Below are positions 1 through 9,383 of a DNA stretch of 64,000 nucleotides, in pieces. The position numbers and the translations under genes were made by a program. The stretch is taken from positions 4,812,379 through 4,876,378 of the forward strand of contig OY730170.1 in NCBI GenBank assembly GCA_963422465.1, read 5' to 3'. Origin of the DNA: Lichina pygmaea. Lineage: Eukaryota; Ascomycota; Lichinomycetes; Lichinales; Lichinaceae. Each line of letters opens with the position of its first letter. The stretch's first letter is position 1. The notes beneath the pieces are model-generated. The model was not told the origin of the DNA. It saw only the letters and a list, made by a program, of their open reading frames with translations, and ran no database searches.

Positions 1-2
1 GT

Positions 3-314
3 GACTGTCGAGGGCTCGAGGAGGACGCTCGCAGGGTAACCGAGCTTCTCGCCCTGGACAGTCAGTCCGATCCATCTTTGCCGCGTGAGTGGGAAGTAAG
101 ATTCGCCAGCAAAGAATCGGATCTCTTGGGTGGATCCGATGATACGATGGACGATAAATCGTGCCGCAATGACGATACTCCTCGCCCTATCCGTTCTGCA
201 GTGGCTTGGCCAACCCGTCATTTGACCTTATACGTACATAGATGGAGGCAGACTACCGTGCAGCAGGACAGTTCCATCATCGTCGCCATCCTCAATGTCG
301 AGACATGTACGTAA
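3..314 (+). CDS. Possible 3' end of an unidentified gene (partial)
   Basis: The frame is open from the window edge to a TAA/TAG-class stop at 312-314, about 103 codons. The first 30 residues (DCRGLEEDARRVTELLALDS...) have the look of a charged helical coding segment. The latter part (WPTRHLTLYVHRWRQ) looks less like protein. A GTAAG at about 96 could be a splice donor, so the true coding part may end there. No family was recognised. It may equally be chance open frame in GC-rich DNA. Confidence 0.25.
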   Translation, partial: DCRGLEEDARRVTELLALDSQSDPSLPREWEVRFASKESDLLGGSDDTMDDKSCRNDDTPRPIRSAVAWPTRHLTLYVHRWRQTTVQQDSSIIVAILNVETCT

Positions 315-627
315 CGTACGCAGTATAAGAGCTACAGTATGCGTACGGATGCTGTATGTAGCCATCGTCTGTGCTGCCTAGAGCTCCAGCACTCTCACAG
401 GTGTACGAGTACCTGTTGGCAAAAGAGGGCGTAAGATGTACCGATGACAACAGCCATCAATCATGCATAAGACTCGATCACTACATACGTACCGCAGGTT
501 GAAATTTCTACAGTCCTTGAACTTGAAAGTCAAGCTTTCTTGATCGTTGCTCGGTTTTCGACCGCTCCAAGCAGAGAGTCACGTGACACCCACGCTCATC
601 AAGGCCTGCGTACAGACGTAAGTACCC
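315..627. other. Intergenic DNA, no gene seen
   Basis: No open frame of note and no RNA gene recognised. The stretch contains several TACGTAC-type short palindromes (around 304-320 and 483-492), which recur in host intergenic DNA of this window. It ends at the terminal inverted repeat of the element below. Confidence 0.5.
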
Positions 628-663
628 TAATCGATCACATGACGCTCAGTATCACCCAACGCT
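622..663 (+). repeat. Left terminal inverted repeat
   Basis: Matches the reverse complement of 6157-6200 (GTACC.TAATCGATCAC.TGACGC, then TCAGTATCACCCAACGCT). The copia LTR begins directly after it, and the last two matching bases (CA) resume after the copia element. Confidence 0.7.
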
Positions 664-853
664 TGTTGAAGTTGGGCGATCTGCAACGTCATACCACGTG
701 ACACCCAGAAAGACGCTAACCCTAGATTGGAAGGACAAAGGAAGATTTTTCATTGTAGACGAATGTGTTAGTACATCCTATTGAATATAAGATCCTATTG
801 TCTTCGAGGTGCCTCGTCATTCTGAAGTGTCACCGACACTGATTATCCCAACA
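664..853 (+). repeat. copia 5' LTR
   Basis: 190 bp, begins TGTTGAAG and ends CCCAACA. About 97% identical to 5320-5509 and preceded by target duplicate ACGCT. Confidence 0.92.
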
Positions 854-867
854 GGTTATGAGCCCGG
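854..867 (+). promoter_or_regulatory. copia primer-binding site, internal initiator-tRNA type
   Basis: GGTTATGAGCCCGG follows the 5' LTR directly. Its complement reads CCGGGCTCATAACC, which looks like the anticodon-arm sequence of initiator tRNA-Met. Copia elements are known to prime from an internal half of that tRNA. The tRNA itself is not in this window, so the match rests on general knowledge of tRNAiMet. Confidence 0.55.
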
Positions 868-1018
868 GAATCCCACTGACGAGGTTGAATCAACTGTGAA
901 GAAGTCGAAGAAGAAGAGGAGAAGAAGAGCCTAGAGGAAAAGGCTGCAAAGAAGGGCCTAGAGGAAAAGGCCGTAAGGAAGGGCTAGCCATGATGTTAGC
1001 AGAAGGCAAGCCAATAGG

Positions 1019-1702
1019 ATGGAAGACAAGAAGGAACAGGGCAGGAAGGTCCTGCTCCGGGGCCCAGAGAACTATGAAGACTGGGCACAAGTTATCAGGA
1101 TGTGGCTATTGGCCACAAGAGTCTGGCACACCATCCTTGTAGAGCCAGAAGAGTCAGGGATGAAGCCTGCCCAAACATCAGCAACAGGATCCAAAGGTCA
1201 ACAGATCAAGGCCACAAAGGAGTGGCAGGATAGCAGGGCAGAAGAAGGAAAGGCAGCAGACATCATACTGTTGTCAATTAGTGAAGAGCAGCAAAAGCAC
1301 GTCAGACAGATCAAGCACCCCTACCACATCTGGAAGACCCTGAAAGGGATCCATGAACAGCTGAACAACAAGAAGCTGCACAACATGATGGTACAGCTGT
1401 TTTCGAAGGACCTTGGCCAAACGATCAAAGAGAGAGGGTCAAGGATCTGTGTGCTCAATGCTGAAATAGAGAGCTACAACTCGACACTGAAACTGCTGGA
1501 AAAGACATTAGTGATCCTGCTCCTAGAGTCATTGACACCAGAATATGACACCATGAAGAAGATCCTCATAACAACAGATCAGATCAACAAACTGGACAAG
1601 GTCCTGCAGAAGTTAGCAGGAGAAGAGGCACAGATTGTCAAGGGAGAAGTGGAGCAGGCACTGGCTGTCTGTAAAGAGGGCAAAGGACAGAGCAAGGGCT
1701 GA
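1019..1702 (+). CDS. copia Gag-like frame (fossil element)
   Basis: Open frame of 227 aa starting at ATG 1019. It carries the UBN2/copia Gag pattern: an early Y-x-D-W with W-hydrophobic run (YEDWAQVIRMWLLA), then WKTLKGIHEQ, then a LLESLTPEYDTMKKIL segment. Such proteins form the particle shell. It is part of a broken element and is listed only as a domain landmark. Confidence 0.7.
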   Translation: MEDKKEQGRKVLLRGPENYEDWAQVIRMWLLATRVWHTILVEPEESGMKPAQTSATGSKGQQIKATKEWQDSRAEEGKAADIILLSISEEQQKHVRQIKHPYHIWKTLKGIHEQLNNKKLHNMMVQLFSKDLGQTIKERGSRICVLNAEIESYNSTLKLLEKTLVILLLESLTPEYDTMKKILITTDQINKLDKVLQKLAGEEAQIVKGEVEQALAVCKEGKGQSKG

Positions 1703-1778
1703 CAAGACGGAAAGGACATGAAGTGCTTCCGGTGTGACCAGACAGGGCACAGGAAGTCTGAATGTTTCATGACACAGT

Positions 1779-2379
1779 TGTTGCGGTCCGTACCGTACCG
1801 TCCTATCCGAGTATAGGATTAGGGCGAGAGGCGGAAGGCGGGTTGGTTCTCGCAGGAGAGGAGTGTCAAGGAGCGCGAAGGGGTTTGGTGGAACGTGGTG
1901 GTGGTGACACCTGATCAACGGCTTCGTACAAAAGGATTGTATTGAAGTAGATCTAGTTGTCTGGATCACAACATGAGTTGAAGACGATCGTTCCATAAGG
2001 GAACTATCGCCGGACTATATAGTGCTGGCCTGTCGAGACGATCGAGATTGTCTCGACAGTCTCGACGTCGAGACGGGTGAGATTGTCTCGACGGTCCCAC
2101 CATGTTATGCACCCTGCGTCGAGACGGGTGAGATTGTCTCGATGCTTCATGCATCCTGCGTCGAGACTGGTGAGATTGTCTCGATGCTTCATGCATCCTG
2201 CGTCGAGACTGGTGAGATTGTCTCGATGCTTCATGCATCCTGCGTCGAGACTCCCGTGTGTGTCTCGACAGTCACGTGACCCCTTGTTGGTTGGTCACTT
2301 GACTTCCATGGTGTCCTCTTGCCTGGCCCGTGGCCTGATTGCCTATAAATGAGTGGCTCCCATCCTCTGGGTTGTAACA
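1779..2379 (-). repeat. Solo LTR, family X, copy 1 (inverted)
   Basis: 601 bp with ends TGTTG...TAACA, flanked by a perfect 5-bp duplication ACAGT (1774-1778, 2380-2384). It is the reverse of copy 2 at 3043-3509. Strand was assigned by the TATATAG near the middle of copy 2. Copy 1 is longer mainly because it holds more 42-bp minisatellite units. Solo LTRs arise by LTR-LTR recombination of a former full element. Confidence 0.88.
2113..2238 (+). repeat. 42-bp minisatellite inside solo LTR
   Basis: Three near-identical 42-bp units begin at 2113, 2155 and 2197. Each holds GTCGAGAC.GGTGAGATTG followed by TCTCGATGCTTCATGCATC. Partial units flank both sides. The units are rich in GTCGAGAC/GTCTCGAC, which are mutually complementary, so each unit can fold back. 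Because the unit is 3n long, spurious open frames run through it on both strands. Confidence 0.85.
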
Positions 2380-3042
2380 ACAGTCAGCAGACAGAACCCC
2401 ATTGGAGGACAAACCCCTGGTGAAACCCAGGAAGAGAGGGGAGAAGGCAAGAGTGGCAATGTACCGGGAGGATGAGGAAGGAGAGAAGACCTACCTCACT
2501 TGCCTTGTACTGGAGCTGGTGATCAGGGAACCATGGACAAGCGATTGGATTGTTGACAGCGGTGCGACCTGACACATGAGCTGGGATCTCGGACTATTTG
2601 TTGAGTTGAAACCCATGGGAGGCCACCTGTCAGTAGCCAACAGAGACAGGCTTGCGATCAAAGGTGTAGGAACTGTACAGACCCAGTTCAACCAGCAGAG
2701 CAGTGTTGCGACAGTCACAGGAGTGCTGTATGTACCTGGATTGACTGCCAACTTGATGTCAGTTTCAGATCTGGACAAGAAGGGGTTCAAGACAACAACA
2801 AAGAATGGGGAGATGGCCATAATAAAGAATGGCAGAAGAAGGGTAACGGCCAGAAGAGAAAAGGGCACGTACCACTTGAAGGCAAATGGCAAGGTAGTCC
2901 TTGTGATGGGGCCGGAGAGCCTGACCAGCAGGCCAGGATAGGAGAGTCCTGCAGACACAAAGAAGAAGACCTGGCACCAGAGGCTAGGGCATGCAAGCAA
3001 GGCTGTCATGAAGAGGGCAGCACTCACCAGCAAACTTGAAGG

Positions 3043-3509
3043 TGTTACGACCCCTGGGATGGGAGCCACTCATTTATAGGCAATCAGGCCGCGGGCCAGG
3101 CAAGAGGACACCATGGAAGTCAAGTGACCAACCAACAAGGGGTCACGTGACTGTCGAGACACACACGGGCGGCTCGACGCAGCATGCATGAAGCATCGAG
3201 ACAATCTCACCCGTCTCGACGTCGAGACTGTCGAGACAATCTCGATTGTCTCGACAGGCCAGCACTATATAGTCCGGCGATAGTTCCCTTATGGAACGAT
3301 CGTCTTCAACTCATGTTGTGATCCAGACAACTAGATCTACTTCAATACAATCCTCTTGTACGAAGCCATTGATCAGGTGTCACCACCACCACGTTCCACC
3401 AAACCCCTTCGCGCTCCTTGACACTCCTCTCCTGCGAGAACCAACCCGCCTTCCGCATCTCGCCCTTAATCCTATACTCGGTTAGGACGGCACGGTACGG
3501 ACCGCAACA
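3043..3509 (+). repeat. Solo LTR, family X, copy 2
   Basis: 467 bp, TGTTACGA...CCGCAACA, flanked by duplication GAAGG (3038-3042, 3510-3514). Contains ACTATATAGT near 3265 as a candidate TATA element. It is in opposite orientation to copy 1, 0.66 kb away within the same copia element. Confidence 0.88.
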
Positions 3510-4234
3510 GAAGGGTTCAAGTATGATGAGGAGGAAGTCAAGAACTGTGAGGACTGCATATTAGCCAAAATGCAGAAGACTCTCCAGAAGAAGGCTGAGG
3601 CAACAACAATAAGAAAGCTCGAACTGGTGCACACTGATGTGTGCGGACCTCTGCAAGATGAAGGGTACAACAGATCACAGTACCTGCTGACAATGATTGA
3701 TGACTGGACCCAGATGATGTGGGTGTATCCCATGAAGCTCAGGAGTGAGCTACCCATCACTTTTGGCAGCTGGAAAGCCATGGTGGAACAGGAATCCAGC
3801 AAGAAGCTGTGCAGGATATGGTGTGACAACACCAAAGAATACATCAGTCAGTACTTGAAGTGTCTGAAGCCAGAGGGAGTAAGAGAAGAACCCACTGTGC
3901 CGTACAACCCACAGCAAAACAGGGTTGCCAAGTGGTATAACTGAACAATTATCAGTCAGGTGAAAGTGATGTTGGTGGACACAGAGCTGCCAATGCAGCT
4001 GTGGCCTGTAGCAGCCCAGACATCAGTGTACCTAGACAACAAGCTGCCACACAGGGACAGGAAGAACTTGCTGGAAGGAGAATGGACAGGACAGACTGTC
4101 AACACAGGCCATCTGAGAGCCTTTGGGTGTGTTGCATACATGTATATACTGAAGGAGAAGAGGAAGAAGTTAGATCCATTGGCCTGGAAAGGAGTAATGG
4201 TGGGGTACTGGGGTAATCACATTTACCTGGCATG

Positions 4235-4511
4235 TGTGACGAGGCAATGGCAGAACAGAACTCAAGCCTAACTGATCCAGTAACCTTGACCTGACTTGGC
4301 TTGAGACTTGAGACTTGGATTGATGTACAAGACGAAAGACAAGGAAGGAAGAAAAAGAGAAAAGAAGAAGAGAAGAAGCTGGGGGAGCAGGAGAAGTTCT
4401 TATAGGCAGGGGATCAGGCAACGGCGGAGCAAGCAGGCAACAGTGCAGATGGGACTTCCCGGCAAGGTGCGTGACTTGTGCCAGATATGCAACTGGGCCA
4501 GAACCGTGACA
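4235..4511 (-). repeat. Solo LTR of the Ty3/gypsy family found whole at 35570-40887
   Basis: About 277 bp that match, in reverse, the 271-bp gypsy LTRs: the TGCCGGGAAGT-type segment, the CCTATAAGAAC TATA region and the TC-rich tract. It sits between GCATG (4230-4234) and GTATG (4512-4516), a duplication with one mismatch. It is nested in the copia element. Confidence 0.85.
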
Positions 4512-4611
4512 GTATGGAACCCAGAGACAAAGAAGATTGCGGCTGCAGTGTCTGTACAATTCATTGAAGAGATCATGGGACAACAAGTGCAGGTGCGACC
4601 TAAGGAGAAGG

Positions 4612-4693
4612 TCAGCATTGAGGGGGGGTGGCCACAGGTCACCTCAGGGCCTGAGCACAGCATTGAGGGGGGGTGGCCACAGGTCACCTCAGT
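4612..4693 (+). repeat. Tandem duplication of about 42 bp
   Basis: The motif CAGCATTGAGGGGGGGTGGC, then CACAGGTCACCTCAG, occurs twice back to back in the 3' part of the copia element. Confidence 0.8.
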
Positions 4694-5319
4694 GCCCAAG
4701 CAAAGGAGAGAGAGACAGGTGCAAGGTGTACCTGATCAGTCAGACAAACCAGACAAAGAAGACAGTGATGAAGAGTCAGTAAGATACAACGTGGAAGGGA
4801 TGGAAGACTCACCTTGGCAGCCCTGACAAGGAGTGGCTGAAGAACCAGCTGAAGCACCTGAGGAAGGAGCTCAGGAGTCAAACAAGTCCAAAGGAAGAGG
4901 TCATGTGGAGCCTGAAAGAGGTCCACAAGAGAACAGGGCCACAGGCAAGGCCACGAAGGAAGGGTCTGAAAGGGCACAGGAAACAGAGCCAGTGAGGTGG
5001 AGTACGCGGATCTGCAAGGCAACAGGGAAGGCAAAGGAAGGTGCCTTCACAACAGAGGAGTGAGGTGCTGTGGTGCCTGTACCGACAATTCCAAGGTCGG
5101 ATACATGCCTTCTGCGGAAATGCTCGCGGACGAGCTCACGAAGCCACTCAGCATTCAGGCACAGAAGGAGAAGCTGCAGAGGCTCGGTCTGACACAGTAG
5201 ATGTCAGCTAACGGAAGCAGCAGAGGACGGTGGGCCTACATACTCACCTTGGGGAAGCTAAATTGCAAAGTGGAGGTGCAGCTCGAGTGGATCGAGTGGA
5301 GGTGCAGCTCAAGGGGGGG

Positions 5320-5509
5320 TGTTGAAGTTGGGCGATCTGCAACATCATACCACGTGACACCCAGAAAGACGCTAACCCTAGATTGGAAGGACAAAGGAAG
5401 ATTTTTCATTGTAGACAAATGTGTTAGTACATCCTATTGAATATAAGATCCTATTGTCTTCAAAGTGCCTCGTCATTCTGAAGTGTCACCGACACCGATT
5501 ATCCCAACA
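5320..5509 (+). repeat. copia 3' LTR
   Basis: 190 bp, preceded by the purine tract AAGGGGGGG (polypurine tract) and followed by target duplicate ACGCT at 5510-5514. Confidence 0.92.
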
Positions 5510-6156
5510 ACGCTCAGTATTCTGACCCTCTTTTTTGTTGTCATCAAGAAGCTATAGAACAACCAAACAAGTGATGCTCTTGCTAAACATGACATGGCGG
5601 ATTATATCAGCTATACTACAACTACTGCAGAGCACCATATCAGTTGTTATGCACTTTCTTATCACTATCAGAGGAAAAGCGCCTCCTAAGAAGAAGTCAA
5701 CTTAACAATCATCAAGGTTCTTACAAACACTTAAAAACCAGACCTAGTAGGTCAGATCAGTGCTCTAAGCTGTCAGGAATAGTCTATAACGTCTCAGATC
5801 ACCTAAGTTGAAGTTGAGAGTTTGCGACTCTGGTTGTACATAGCTAAGTAGTCCAAGGATCAGGTACGAGAAAGGCAGAAGGTCCAGGAGAGCTCAGATA
5901 CCACTAAGAGCTTTTCCCCACCAAGCAATAAGACCTCTTTTATTAAAGATGCCGGAAATCAGTAGAGTTCAGAGACAGAAGCTCTAAAACTGACTTCACA
6001 AGGCCGAGTCTTGAGCAAGTCATCATCCTTTGTACACTAGACTTCTATTGCTCCCTATCTCTTTTATGTGTTCTCATCTACCACATATCCAAGTTTGAGA
6101 CTATTCTGACAAAAAGTAGTTGAGATATTCAAGTTTTTCTCGAGGTAGTCACCAAT

Positions 6157-6200
6157 TGAGCGTTGGGTGATACTGAGCGTCACGTGATCGATTACGGTAC
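6157..6200 (-). repeat. Right terminal inverted repeat
   Basis: Reads TGAGCGTTGGGTGATACTGA, then GCGTCACGTGATCGATTACGGTAC, the mirror of the left repeat at 622-663. Confidence 0.7.
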
Positions 6201-7862
6201 AGATCCACCCTCAAGGGCTCTCATCAGCTCCATGACCGCGGCTCATGTACGAAACCTACGTAACTGTACATGATCGCAAACTATCAAGCTGCAGGAACAG
6301 TGACACAAGACATCTCTCGTGTTCGACAAGGCCGTACTTCGTACGTGTACATACGCACGGACTACAGTGCGTTGCGTACGGTTACCGAACGGTACGTACG
6401 ATCCACAGAGGAGCAGATGCTTGGCAAGCGTGGCATGCGGCAGTCTTCACAGTACGGATGTGCGGGGAAACGGTACGGTACAAGATTCCGTAGCCGGTGG
6501 GGAAATCCGGGGTGCCGTCGACAAGCCTTTGCTCTGGCAGAACCTGTTCGCTGCCACGGACCGCCCTGCTCATCCGCTTTCATCCTTCCTTGGCGAGAGG
6601 TGACGGCGGGCCTGTGAAAGGTGTTGGCGGACTATTTTTCCACACGATGCATCGCGGCACAAGACGTGGAGCTTGTCGCTTTCGACTTCTTTCGACGCGT
6701 GAGCCATTTAGGCTCTCGAGGCTCTTCCATCGAAGTGTGACCACTCGGTATGGTATGCGAGACTCGGCATGCTGTGGAGGAAGTCAGTGGCGTCGATCGC
6801 GGTCTCGCTTGAGGCATGGTTCGGACAGGTCAAGCTAAGAAGGCCATATCTTGTCTGTGCCAACACATGTCGCAGTATGCCCTGTGGCTTTAGCCGGTGT
6901 TCGTCTCGTCGCCTCTCCGTTCGAGGCTAGCTTTTGCCTAGCCAGAAGTCGCCGTTCTGCAGCTGGAAGCGTCGACGGACGATCTTGGCCCCAGGTCTTC
7001 GGCGCCCAGGGGACTCTGCTACTGTCCCACCAACCCCGCCGGGGGCTCGGAGGAGAAGCTCAGGTCAAAGACGGCGCATTGGCGTTCACATCTGGCGGCT
7101 GGCCCTGTATGGACCAGACGTGCCAGAGTAGTCTGCACAGAGCCGATCCACATGCTGCCGGTGCTGTCCCAGCAAGGTTCACGGCTACACGCTGGAGAGC
7201 TGAGGCCAGCAAGGCCCACGGCTACGCCGCGACGAGGTGAGGCCGGCGGCGTCTCACCGGACCGTCGACGGGCCATACGATATCGAAGCCGATACGTACG
7301 TAGATTAGGTCCTATTATCCGATATAGCCCTAGGCGCGCAGCCGGTCGGAGTCGTCTCTCGCCAGGGGCGCGGTTCATGCCGGCCCTTGTAGCCATCTCA
7401 TGATTTCTAATGGGGCAGCTCTGATTGGTGGAGTGTCGGCGCTCTCTCTGTCAGTCGTCAGCATCGCCTCTGCTGCGGTATCTCGATGGAGATACAGTCC
7501 TGATTGCTGCCGGCGTCGATCCTGCGATCGCGAACCGCGCAGGATGGATTTTTCTGTTGGGCTGTCCAGGTGTCGTTCCGTACCGGCCGAACTCGATCCC
7601 TGTGGATTGACTCAGGAGGGGATCACGCAGAGAAAGATCCCGGACGCACGAGCGCCGCGAGCCACGTCCTCTCTCCTCTCTGTCCTGTGGTCATCCGTGT
7701 CTGCAGGGCCTAGAGACGGGTCTGTCGTCGTGTCACTTATATAGCACGGCGGGCCCCTCCAAGTTGGGAGGGCCTGGTATCCTACTCATCGAACAGGAAA
7801 AGAGGTGCACCGCCCTGGAACTCTTCGATCAGCGGGAACCTCTACCAAGATTGACCGCCAAC
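6201..7862. other. Intergenic/5' region upstream of the zinc transporter, no gene recognised
   Basis: GC-rich host-type DNA of 1.66 kb. Open frames of up to about 130 codons exist in several frames but start at non-ATG codons, overlap each other and match nothing I recognise. Short TACGTAC palindromes are frequent near 6340-6400 and 7290. It may hold a long 5' UTR or an unrecognised small gene. Confidence 0.4.
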
Positions 7863-9383
7863 ATGTTGTCGAGACTGTCAAAGGGGCAGCGCCTGCTGAT
7901 CCTCATCGGCATAACGGGATCGTTCTTCTTGGCCCAGATATCAGGTCGGTCGATGCACGTCCGGCGCCTGCCCGTCTGTGTCGTAGCCGTCCGCGCTGAC
8001 GTTGCGCTCTAGTCGGCTTCCACTCTCGTTCTCTCGCGCTCGTGGCCGATGCGTTCCATTACGTACGGGAGGGTCCTGCTCGGCAGCTTCGCTTGGCCGC
8101 TGACGCTGACACGCCCCTTCCAAGTTGAACGATCTGGTTGGCTTCATCGTTGCATATATAGCGTTCAAGGTCGGTCGATCTCGCCGCTGCGTTGGACCGA
8201 CAGGCTAACGCACGATAGAAATCCGAGCGTAGCGACTATCCCAAGGGCTTCACCTACGGGTGGCAGCGCGCCCCCATCCTCGGAGCCTTCTTCAACGGCG
8301 TGTTCTTGGTGGCCATTGGCCTCAGCATATTCCTGCAAGCGATCGAGCGTCTTATCACTTTGGAGCGTGGGTGCGCTCTGGCCCTTGCGTCTTTGGCTCG
8401 TTGCTGATGTGCCGCTCAGACGTGAAGGAGCCTCGGCTGATGCTGATCATGGGATGCGTCGGCTTTGCGCTCAACATCATCGCCGCCGTCTGTCTCAACG
8501 GTACGTGGCCGTCTTTGTACTGGACGTGCGTGCCGCTGACGGCTCTATCCGATGCTCTCAGAGCCCAAGGAGCCACCGGTCGACAAGACGTCAGACGAAG
8601 AAAGTGGGAGTCTGACTCCGGTGTCCGAGGTAGGCTACTTCGCTCCCTGCCACCTTGGAAGCTTCACTGACCGTCGCCAGAGGATCGACCGCCACAGAGG
8701 ACACAGACACACGATGATCCCTCCAGTCTCCGGAGGACGCGATCTCGGCATGATGGGCGTCTTGCTACATGTGCTCGGTGACGCGCTCAACAACGTCGGC
8801 GTCATCATCGCCGGCCTCGTCATCTGGCTGGCCAAGTACGAGGGGAGGTACTACGCCGATCCGGCGGCCGGCGTCGGCATAGCCTTGTTGATTCTCGCGT
8901 CGGCCGTACCTCTCGGTGCGTAATTCTCGGGGACGGAGCGGTGTGTGCGCTTCAGAAATCTGACCGGTTCGTCTCGCAGTCAAGAAAAGCTCGGCGGTGC
9001 TACTCGACACCGTGCCGCCTGGCCTTGACCTGGACGACGTGAAGGGCGACCTCGAGATGGTACGTCCCGACCGACGGCGGGGGGATTCGCGACGCCGACG
9101 ACGATTGTGCTGATCCCCGTGTCATTTCTAGATCCCCGGCGTCTCGTCCGTACGCGACCTACACATATGGCGCCTGACGCAGAAGAAGGTGATCGCATCG
9201 GCGCACGTCGTCATGTCCGAGCCCTACTACAACGACTACACGAGCCGGGTGCAGCTGATGCACGAATGTCTATGCGCGTACGGCATCCATTCGGCCACGC
9301 TGCAGCCCGAGCTCGTGCTCGAGTCTGGCCAGACGCACAACAACAACAACAATAACAGCAAGACGGAGCAAGATTCCTCCTAG
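7863..9383 (+). CDS. ZRC1: CDF zinc transporter, ZRC1/COT1 type
   Basis: Spliced from nine exons: 7863-7944, 8013-8062, 8125-8169, 8219-8366, 8420-8500, 8562-8629, 8681-8915, 8980-9059, 9132-9383. All eight introns are GT-AG, 49-72 bp, and keep phase. Product 346 aa. It is a proton-coupled Zn2+ exporter of the vacuolar or ER membrane. TM2 carries the HxxxD metal site in ADAFHYLND and TM5 the second in LLHVLGDALNN. The GFTYGWQRAPILGAFFNGVFL segment of TM3 is diagnostic, though not all of it can be quoted here. The C-terminal cytosolic domain has IPGVSSVRDLHIWRLT. The His-rich loop between TM4 and TM5 is reduced to HRGHRH, much shorter than in yeast Zrc1. The protein ends in an Asn run (CAA/AAC repeat). 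The ZRC1 versus COT1 choice is not resolvable. Confidence 0.9.

Larger units (their letters stand above)
664..5509 (+). mobile_element. Ty1/copia LTR retrotransposon (fossil)
   Basis: Two 190-bp LTRs (664-853, 5320-5509; TGTTG...CAACA) lie inside a 5-bp target duplication ACGCT (659-663 and 5510-5514). Parts seen in order: a half-tRNA primer site at 854, a UBN2-like Gag frame, a CCHC zinc knuckle near 1720-1765, an aspartic protease motif near 2550, integrase core pieces (about 3600-4200) and a copia RNase H tail near 5090-5200. Three solo LTRs are nested inside it. The element is broken, with several breaks. The LTRs differ at about 5 of 190 sites, so the insertion is moderately young. The nested LTRs are younger still. 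Confidence 0.9.
628..6194. mobile_element. TIR element (non-autonomous DNA transposon-like) split by a copia insertion
   Basis: Inverted repeats of about 40 bp face each other at 628-663 (continuing at 5515) and 6157-6194. The shared core reads TAATCGATCAC.TGACGCTCAG, then TATCACCCAACGCTCA, with about two mismatches. Without the copia element inside it, this element would be about 0.7 kb. Its own body (5515-6156) is AT-richer than the host genes and has no open frame that I recognise as a transposase. The TIR style and a possible TA at the ends would suit a Tc1/mariner-Fot1 type derivative, but that is an inference. The copia element inserted a few bases inside the left TIR. Confidence 0.6.

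Noticed and set aside
1966-2352. Overlapping repeat-protein frames on both strands
   Set aside because: They arise from the 42-bp (3n) minisatellite inside the solo LTR and begin at non-ATG codons.
6245-7744. Several 60-130 codon frames upstream of ZRC1
   Set aside because: Mostly non-ATG starts, mutually overlapping, no recognisable domain, no consistent splice pattern.
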